Under the pieces are notes generated by a model. That model had not been told where the DNA came from. It saw only the letters and a program-made list of their open reading frames with translations, and did no database searches. From NCBI RefSeq assembly GCF_030253575.1, contig NC_080568.1, forward strand, positions 2,869,501-2,933,500: a stretch of DNA of 64,000 nucleotides, given 5' to 3'. Positions within the stretch are counted from its first letter, which is position 1, and each line of letters opens with the position of its first letter. This DNA is from Rhododendron vialii. Taxonomy: Eukaryota > Streptophyta > Magnoliopsida > Ericales > Ericaceae. The translations under genes and the position numbers were made by a program. Positions 57,846 to 64,000 of this stretch are shown one piece after another.

Positions 57846-58001
57846 TTAAAAACTACCTGAGCAAAAAATTAGGAAGAACATACCCCCCTTTTTTTCTACT
57901 GTATTTTGGTACTTATTGTAAAGAGGAATTCTTTTTTTTTAAATGGAGGTAAAAGGAAATTGTACGGAAGTCTAGTGACCATTTTACAATGGTAAACCAT
58001 A

Positions 58002-58133
58002 GGGAAAATGATGGCCAATGACGTGTTTAGATATTTAATACCCATCAAGAATATTTTCAGTATTAATAAATGTTCTCAATATATCCTTGATGGATATTAA
58101 TTATCAAAACACGTCATGAGCCGTCATTTTCCC
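58002..58133. mobile_element. Small Mutator-like MITE, 132 bp
   Basis: GGGAAAATGATGGCCAATGA and, inverted, GGGAAAATGACGGCTCATGA, with arms of about 55 bp. Flanking 9-mers TAAACCATA (57993-58001) and TAAAACATA (58134-58142) match at 8 of 9 positions. Confidence 0.75.
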
Positions 58134-58286
58134 TAAAACATACTACCAATGCATCAGCCTTCAAGGACAACTCGCATGCGGTATTCAGGCTCGCCGGCGA
58201 GGGCGGAATTACACCCATCGTGGGTTGGGCTGTAGCCCAGGTCCACTTTAGCAACCCCTCCAAAAATTATAAATATTTAGTTTTTA

Positions 58287-58930
58287 CTACAGTAGCGGAG
58301 TCAGAATTTTGATTTAAAGGGGCCGACTTAATAGTTATATGCTCCCTCTATCCCATTTTTATTGTCTTTTTTTTATATTCGTGTCAGTTTTCAATCACTT
58401 ATATCTTCCAATGAGAATCTCCAAAAATATGCAGTATGGATCTTATTTAATAAATTTCAATTTGTTCTATAATACAAAATTGCCAAAATTATGAAAAACA
58501 TTATCGATTAAAAGATATAGACAATAGACACAAAAGTGATAAAATGAATAATGGATAATGAAAATGAGACGGAGGAAGTATTTTTTGTCGGAACATATAC
58601 TTATTATATCATAAAGTGTTTGCTTTCCAACACATTAAATTTTTACATTGAAATAATTTTAGCTTAATGTAGTTAATGTATACCAATAATTTTGCATTTT
58701 TCTTTAGGTTATTTCAACAATCACGTTTTTATTTTTTATTTATGAAAAAAAATTGAGAAATAAAAATGTAAAATAACCGATTTTTTATCAAATCCAACCA
58801 AAATTATTATGATTATAAGTACCTATACATGAATAATTATCGATAATATTCAAAATCAAATATATAAAAAAATTTAAAATTTAAAACTCTGGGTCGGGGC
58901 CCCTCGGGCCCCAACATAGCTACGCCCCTA
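58287..58930. mobile_element. Possible hAT-like element with nested Stowaway-like MITE
   Basis: AGTAGCGGAGTCAGAATTTT at the left and ACATAGCTACGCCCCTAA at the right are a common plant MITE end pair, with GGGGCC words next to both. At 58342-58578 a Stowaway-like MITE (CTCCCTCTATCCC / GAGACGGAGGAAG) is nested inside. The outer element's duplication was not found. Confidence 0.5.
58342..58578. mobile_element. Stowaway-like MITE, 237 bp
   Basis: Ends CTCCCTCTATCCCATTTTTA and inverted CTTCCTCCGTCTCATTTTCA. TA follows the right end; the left TA is less clear. The interior resembles the MITE at 62586-62821 (ATGGATCTTATTTAATA / ATGGATCTTATTTGATA). Confidence 0.75.
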
Positions 58931-59109
58931 ATTTTTAGAAATTCTAAAATATCTAACTCTAGAAGCACTTAAATATCATTGTGAAATATCTAGAGTTTTT
59001 TTGTGAGAATTAATCATATGTGTAATTCTAGAATTATCTCAAAGTTTATCTTGTATGAAAATATCTTTGCACTAGAGCTTTTCATAAAGTAGTATAAATA
59101 GGAATAGAC

Positions 59110-59305
59110 TTGGCTCCGGCAATTCGTTGTGATCATGGATTTCCTTCTTAATTTCCACAACTGTGATTTCCTTTTTTGGTTTCCTAGTCACCGCGTTGAG
59201 AGATGAGAAAAAAGAGTGAACCTGTTTCTGTTTGAGGGAGAGAGAGTTTCTCTTCGAATTCAACTACACATTCAAAACGGCTCGTATAACTGCCATACGT
59301 GTTAC
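59110..59305 (-). pseudogene. Truncated copy of the MORC 5' end
   Basis: Matches the MORC promoter, leader and first coding stretch (55571-55860) in the same orientation. Shared blocks: GATCACAACGAATTGCCGGA, GTGGAAATTAAGAAGGAAAT, CTTCGAATTCAACT and GCCATACGTG. The start codon is lost: ACCATGGACGTGGAAACC corresponds to GCGGTGACTAGGAAACC here. The match stops after about 28 codons (LPEP), and the TATA-containing segment is missing. It cannot make a MORC protein. Confidence 0.85.
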
Positions 59306-60240
59306 CGAGCACAAGGGGAAATCTAGGTCGTGTATTCGATATTCAGTGATTGTGCAATTGTGCAACGTACACTCTCCTAAGTACAAAAAAAACTCAAAAA
59401 GTCTAAAGTCACCGCATAAGGCCACCTCCGTATAGTAGTGGGATTGTATGATAGTGGGGTCCGGAGTGAGCCCCACAAAAAATACATAAAAATATTCCAA
59501 AATTTCAAAATAATTTATTATGGAGTCCTATATATAAATCAATTCCAACAGATATTGGTAGGTATATTTTTTAAATTTTTTTTATATTAGTTCTAAATGG
59601 TCTTGTTCGGATCTAACCATGGATCTTAATTGAAAATCAATAATCGAACCAAAATTAACAATTTTTATTTTTTGTAACTATAACCTGACCAATGAATTGC
59701 AGAACCAGACCAAATAAGACGGTTTGGTCATAATCGGACTAGTTTTGTGGTTTGGATGGTTTTCTTGAGCATCCCTGAAATTTATTCAGCATGCAAAAAT
59801 ATTGTTCCGGCATGACAATCGCTAGTATTTTAGATTACAAAAATTATTGATTATAAAACACAATCTATAGAAAGATACAAAATTATGACACATCAATTAC
59901 GATTTCGAAGTAAAGGTAAGTGAATTATGAAAACTTTTATACACACACATGCATACACCAACATACATTTACATTTATACAATATAGAGAGAGAGTGATC
60001 GAACCACGCAAAAAAGGAGGGCTATGGATGGTGTGAGCAACGACGAGTAGCGATAAACAGGGGGCGTGTTGACTGGTCGAGGTGAGGGAGGGGAGAGCCA
60101 GAGAGAATGATATAGCTTCGGAGAGAGATCAGGCAAAGAGTGAGACGCACACAAAAAGAGATCAATGCTTGTGGAGGGCGACGTTGTCTTAAGGGATCAA
60201 CATTGTAGAGGTCGATCGCAGTGGATAGATGGGGCCGTAA
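59306..60240. other. Intergenic, no gene seen
   Basis: AT-rich, with an ACACACA/ATACA tract near 59940-59975 and a GA tract near 59983-59996. From about 60000 the strand becomes G-rich up to the 50-bp array. Confidence 0.45.
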
Positions 60241-60440
60241 GGATGGAAGTGAGGAGTGCGACGACTATCAGGTGCAGGGTTATGGTTGAAGGATGGAAGG
60301 GAGGAATGCGGCGGCTATCAGGTGTAGGGTTATGGTTGAGGGAAGGAAGTGAGGAGTGCGGCGGCTATCAGGTTTAGGGTTATGGTTGAGGGATGGAAGT
60401 GAAGAGTGCGGCGACTATCAAGTGTAGGGTTATGGTTGAG
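60241..60440. repeat. 50-bp minisatellite, four copies
   Basis: Units start at 60241, 60291, 60341 and 60391, exactly 50 bp apart. Consensus parts are GGATGGAAGTGAGGAGTGCG, GCGGCTATCAGGTGTAGGGT and TATGGTTGAG. Differences between units are single bases. A plus-strand frame at 60165-60377 crosses it but matches no family. Confidence 0.92.
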
Positions 60441-60647
60441 GAATTGTTTGTAAAGGGAAAAAAATAAGAAAGAAAGTGTGTGTATCGGGAGAGAATGAAA
60501 TCCTAAATCACCTACTAATCAATGCCAAAAATCATTCCCAATGTAACTAAGATTTTCAATTGCAAACTTTAAAAAGGGTAATCATGTCAAAGTACATTGA
60601 AGTAAGCATACCAAAAATTAAAGTAAGCATACCAAAAATTAAGGAGT

Positions 60648-61660
60648 GCTTCTGATAGTCTTTTTTAGATTGTAGGTTGTTGATTCTGCTTCAGATTCTA
60701 AATTTAAATTCTAGAAAAGTTATGAAAAGTATTCAGGAGTCTTCTTTTTTTTCCCTTTTCAAGATAAGCACGAATCCTTTGTAATCGGGGTTAGATCTCT
60801 CATAAATCACATACAACAAATGACAGAACTATTGACGACCAACTTATCCGAGTGACCAAACACCTCCTTAACTATGCACACATGGTGTGAGAACGACAAA
60901 GGAAAATATATACGAAAAGTCTGCGTGAACAGACTTTTTGTGCACGTATCGTGCTAGGTTCTGTGCACATATTGTGCTAGGTGCTTCTGATAGCCTTTTT
61001 TAGATCGTAGATTGTTGATTCAATTTCATATTCTAAATTTAAATTATAGAAAAGTTATGAAGAGTTTTTAGGAGTCTTTTTTTTTTCTTTTCAAGATAAG
61101 CACGAATCCTTTACAATTGAGGTTATATCTCTCATTAATCACATACAACAAATGATAGGATAAAGATGGTAATGAGAACCTTAAGTTATCAAAAGAAAAA
61201 GGATGCTACCCAGCACTGTTGAGGACCAACTTATCTGAGTGACCAAATACCTTCTTAACTATGCACACGTGGTTTGAGAACAACAAAAGGAAAAGATATG
61301 ATACACGAAAAATCCGTGTCCACACACTTTCTGTGCACATATCGTGCGGGGTGCTTCCGATAGCCTTTTTTAGATTGTAAGTTATTGATTCTGTTTCAAA
61401 TTCTAAATTCAAATTCTAGAAAAGTTATGAAGAATATTTAGGGGTTTTTTTTCCCTTTTGAAGATAAGCACGAATCAGTTATCAGTGTAATCGGAGTTAG
61501 ATCCCTCATTAATCACATATAACAAATGATAGGATAAGGATGGTACCGAGAATCCTAAGTTATCAAAAGAAAAATATGCACACGTGGTGTGAGAACGACA
61601 AAGGAAAAGATATACGAAAAGTCTGTCCACACAGACTTTCTGTGCACATATCGTGTACAG
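60648..61660. repeat. Satellite-like array, three units of 310-370 bp
   Basis: Units begin TGCTTC[T/C]GATAG[T/C]C near 60648, 60981 and 61348 and contain TTCTAAATT[T/C]AAATT, AAGATAAGCACGAATC, ACAAATGA[C/T]AG and TATGCACAC[A/G]TGGT. Each ends in a small inverted repeat around AGTCTGT..ACAGACTTT and GTGCACATATCGTG. Unit lengths differ through internal deletions. Confidence 0.82.
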
Positions 61661-62585
61661 ATTATGATGTGGGGCCACTATTGGTCCCACACAAACGATC
61701 TGACCTATTTCTTATTTTTCATTCAGATTATAAGCTCCTAAAATCTGTGCACAATTTGTGAACATAAAATATGTGTTAATGGCAAAACTCAAACATCTAT
61801 GCATTATGATCATTCTCCCAGACTCCCACCCCCTTGAGATCTCTATGCACTGTGTGGATCTCTCACGCATAAGATAATGCTATGTTCAAATAGGATATGA
61901 ATATCTTCCTTTATTCAGCATATTAATCTAAAGTCCAAATGAAACAATTCTATAGGAATTTTAGTTCAGCCTAGTTTCTGTGATGCGTAGAATCTATTAA
62001 TAAAAATATTTTAGAGTCTAGAGTCCGTGAAAAGACAAAATTGTCTTGAATGAGACAAGGGCGCTTTATTTGGCTAACAAAAAAAATGTCTTTTTTCATT
62101 TAAATTATCTTAAATGAGATAAGGGCTTTGTTTGGGTAACACAAAATATGTTTTTTTCGTGTTTTTCAATCTTGTTGCACTTTCATATGGTACCATAGGG
62201 TTTTAAGCACTTTCATAGTGTTTTAGGATGCACTTTCCGATTATATGGTTTAACGATTTAGGCACTTTCATAAGATTTTTTTACACGAAAGTGACAAAAG
62301 AGTTTAACTCTTTGTTGAAAGAGTTTTTTTTTTTAAATCTAAACCATCCAAAGCACTTTTGGGAATTTGGCCCCTCTCCAATCCTCCAATTCAATCAACT
62401 GGCTGAAAATCAATTCTTTATAACATTCTTCTTATTCCGCTAACATTCAATAATTTCCTCTATCTCTCTCTCTCTCCCTACCCTCGCAACCCACGACCAC
62501 CCAACTCACCTCTTCTCCGGCGGTCTCCTCTCTCTCTTCCAATATTCTCTCTCCCCTCCCCAAAAATATTCTCCACAAAATTGTA
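61661..62585. other. Intergenic, no gene seen
   Basis: AT-rich sequence with two diverged copies of TTGAATGAGACAAGGGCGCT / TTAAATGAGATAAGGGCTTT (about 62045 and 62113) and a CT-rich stretch near 62462-62550. Confidence 0.45.
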
Positions 62586-62821
62586 CTCCCTCCGTTCCAA
62601 TTTACTTGTCACAGTTTTATTCTAACCGGATAAAAAAACTCGTTATATCTTTAAATTGGTAATGAATTTTATATCCAATATGGATCTTATTTGATAGATC
62701 TCGATTTGTTCTATAATACAATGTTTTCAAAATTACCTAAAACATTATAAATTACAGGATATAATCAATCGAAAAGTGGCACGAACTCTCAAAAGTGACA
62801 ATTAAATTGGAACGGAGGGAG
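62586..62821. mobile_element. Stowaway-like MITE, 236 bp
   Basis: Ends CTCCCTCCGTTCCAATTTAC and ATTAAATTGGAACGGAGGGA plus G are inverted and flanked by TA (62584-62585 and 62822-62823). Confidence 0.9.
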
Positions 62822-63620
62822 TACATACCAATATCGAACACTGGCGATTTTGTACTTAGTTAAAATTGGACTTTCGGCAACAGTTTTTTCAAATTAAATT
62901 TAACCCACTTGAATTTGAATGGCAAACCATGCAATTAGATTGCAAATTACGTTATTATTATAAAAAATTTAAGTATCAAATGATAATGGTCATTGCTCTT
63001 AACCTTCAATGGTGGATTCAAAAATCAATTGTTGTGAACCCACTTTTTTTTAATTAATTCACCTTCTACCGGTTATTTTTCAGAACAGTGGTTTCGTTGG
63101 ACAGTTTTTGCAAAAAAAAAAAAAGAATCAACGAAAAATAGGAAGGTAGGGATTTTGGCATGGTCATGGAGAGAGATTCGAACTGTGATAAATTGACGAG
63201 AGATTGATTTTAAATTGAAGCTTTGGATTGTGAAAACCGTGAACAGAAAAGAGATAGAGAGATTATTGGTTGTTAGCGAGATAAGGAGGATACTATGAGA
63301 ATTGATTTTCAACCATTGCATTTGAATTAGAGAATCCTCCCATTATTGGAGGATTGAAGATGAGTCAAACCCCACTTTTGAATGATCGAGATGGCAAAGG
63401 ACAACGTCTTGTCCAAAAGTGAACCAAAAAAGTGTTTAAAAGGTTTTTAGTGGATCCGGCTTCTCAGCAGTTAAGTGCATATAAAAATATGCAGTTTAAC
63501 CTGAATCATTCATATTGACAATTAAAAATTTAAATTTATTGCGATAAAATATTCAAGACAAATCTGAACTATTAAAAACGCTGTCTGACGATTGCGATAA
63601 CTCAAACTGCAACCAGATTC
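62822..63620. other. Intergenic; upstream of the amidohydrolase gene
   Basis: AT-rich, with no frame recognised and no clear TATA box near the gene. Confidence 0.4.
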
Positions 63621-63724
63621 GGTTTTTACCCCAACACTTCCACCATTGTTCTCTGCAAAAAGTGTGAAAGGTTTTTACGTCAACACTTCCACTCCAACAT
63701 TGTTCTCTCTGCAAAAGGTGTGGT
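63621..63724 (+). repeat. Tandem duplication in the promoter or 5' UTR
   Basis: GGTTTTTAC..CAACACTTCCA and ATTGTTCTCT..GCAAAA occur twice, starting at 63621 and 63670, in units of 49 and about 55 bp. It ends about 40 bp before the ATG at 63767, so it probably affects the leader or core promoter. Confidence 0.85.
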
Positions 63725-63766
63725 ACAGAGTAGAATTGAAAAACTCGATCAGAGCGAAGCGAAGAG

Positions 63767-63980
63767 ATGGAGGCGGAGAACAGCAGCAGCAGATCAGTTC
63801 TCGTACTCCATAACGGCGTGATCGTGACAATGGACCCCCAGAGGCGTGTATTCCGCAACGGAGCAATCGTCATCGACCGCGATCGAATCACAACCCTTGG
63901 TCAGTCCTGCGACATCCTCCGTGATTTCTCTGCTGTTTCGCACGAAATCGTCGATCTTCACGGCCACTTCTTGCTCCCCG
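63767..63980 (+). CDS. Amidohydrolase (TRZ/ATZ, SAH/MTA deaminase-like), first exon only
   Basis: N-terminal 71 codons of a metal-dependent amidohydrolase that continues beyond the window. The product reads VLVLHNGVIVTMDPQRRVFR, NGAIVIDRDRITTLG and IVDLHGHFLLPG. This is the N-terminal beta domain found in atrazine chlorohydrolase/SAH deaminase-type enzymes, just before the HxH metal-binding strand, which lies outside. Substrate cannot be inferred. The ATG follows a leader with no earlier in-frame candidate. The exon probably ends CCCCG|GTCTCTCT at 63980 (phase 1), where a CT repeat begins. Alternatively the frame reads on through the repeat. Confidence is good for the family, modest for the exon end. 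Confidence 0.78.
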
Positions 63981-64000
63981 GTCTCTCTCTCTCTCTCTCT

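Noticed and set aside
60165..60377. 70-codon frame over the 50-bp minisatellite
   Set aside because: A 50-bp unit shifts phase each copy, so there is no stable repeat protein; no similarity recognised.

Overview
This window is nuclear DNA from a flowering plant, most likely a eudicot. It is AT-rich. Its genes have GT-AG introns that are T-rich on the coding strand. The transposon families are typical of plants: Copia and Ty3-type LTR elements, Stowaway-like MITEs with CTCCCTCCG ends, Tourist/Harbinger-like elements with TTA target duplications, Mutator-like elements with 9-bp duplications, and hAT-like elements. I cannot name the species. I saw no rRNA, no convincing tRNA gene, no CRISPR array and no bacterial operon.

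Layout. 1-3.0 kb: two LTR-like direct repeats around two small unknown reading frames. 3.3-5.2 kb: a Stowaway MITE and minisatellites. 5.3-6.3 kb: an intronless F-box gene (minus). 6.7-10.7 kb: three non-autonomous Mutator-like elements, one a 1.1-kb foldback. 11.1-16.1 kb: a complete Copia element with apparently identical LTRs, inserted into a DMP/DUF679-like gene fragment. 16-21.5 kb: intergenic. 21.6-25.2 kb: a three-level nest (Stowaway MITE, cut by a Harbinger-like element, cut by a solo LTR). 25-30.8 kb: tandem repeats, foldback MITEs and another Mutator-like element. 30.9-31.8 kb: a second F-box gene (plus), same length as the first. 32-37 kb: T-rich DNA with exon-like pieces and tandem duplications but no convincing protein. 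39.2-41.7 kb: an EXO70 exocyst gene (two exons). 44.5-46.1 kb: a secreted Ole e 1-domain/proline-rich cell-wall protein gene (two exons). 47.3-55.7 kb: a MORC-family GHKL ATPase gene (minus, 19 coding exons assigned). 55.7-63.6 kb: MITEs, a truncated copy of the MORC 5' end, and minisatellite and satellite-like arrays. 63.8-64 kb: first exon of an amidohydrolase gene that leaves the window.

The genes form no pathway. The plausible host genes are two F-box genes, EXO70, the proline-rich protein, MORC and the amidohydrolase. Most of the rest is transposon-derived, and insertion order can be read directly at several places. The most informative observations are the nested insertion at 21.6-25.2 kb, the young Copia insertion that splits a gene fragment, and the self-complementary elements, including a 112-bp hairpin just upstream of a gene (MORC) whose family acts in silencing. 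I found no clearly new biological system. The two acidic-tailed frames between LTR-like repeats at 1.1-2.2 kb are the least explained coding-like sequence.
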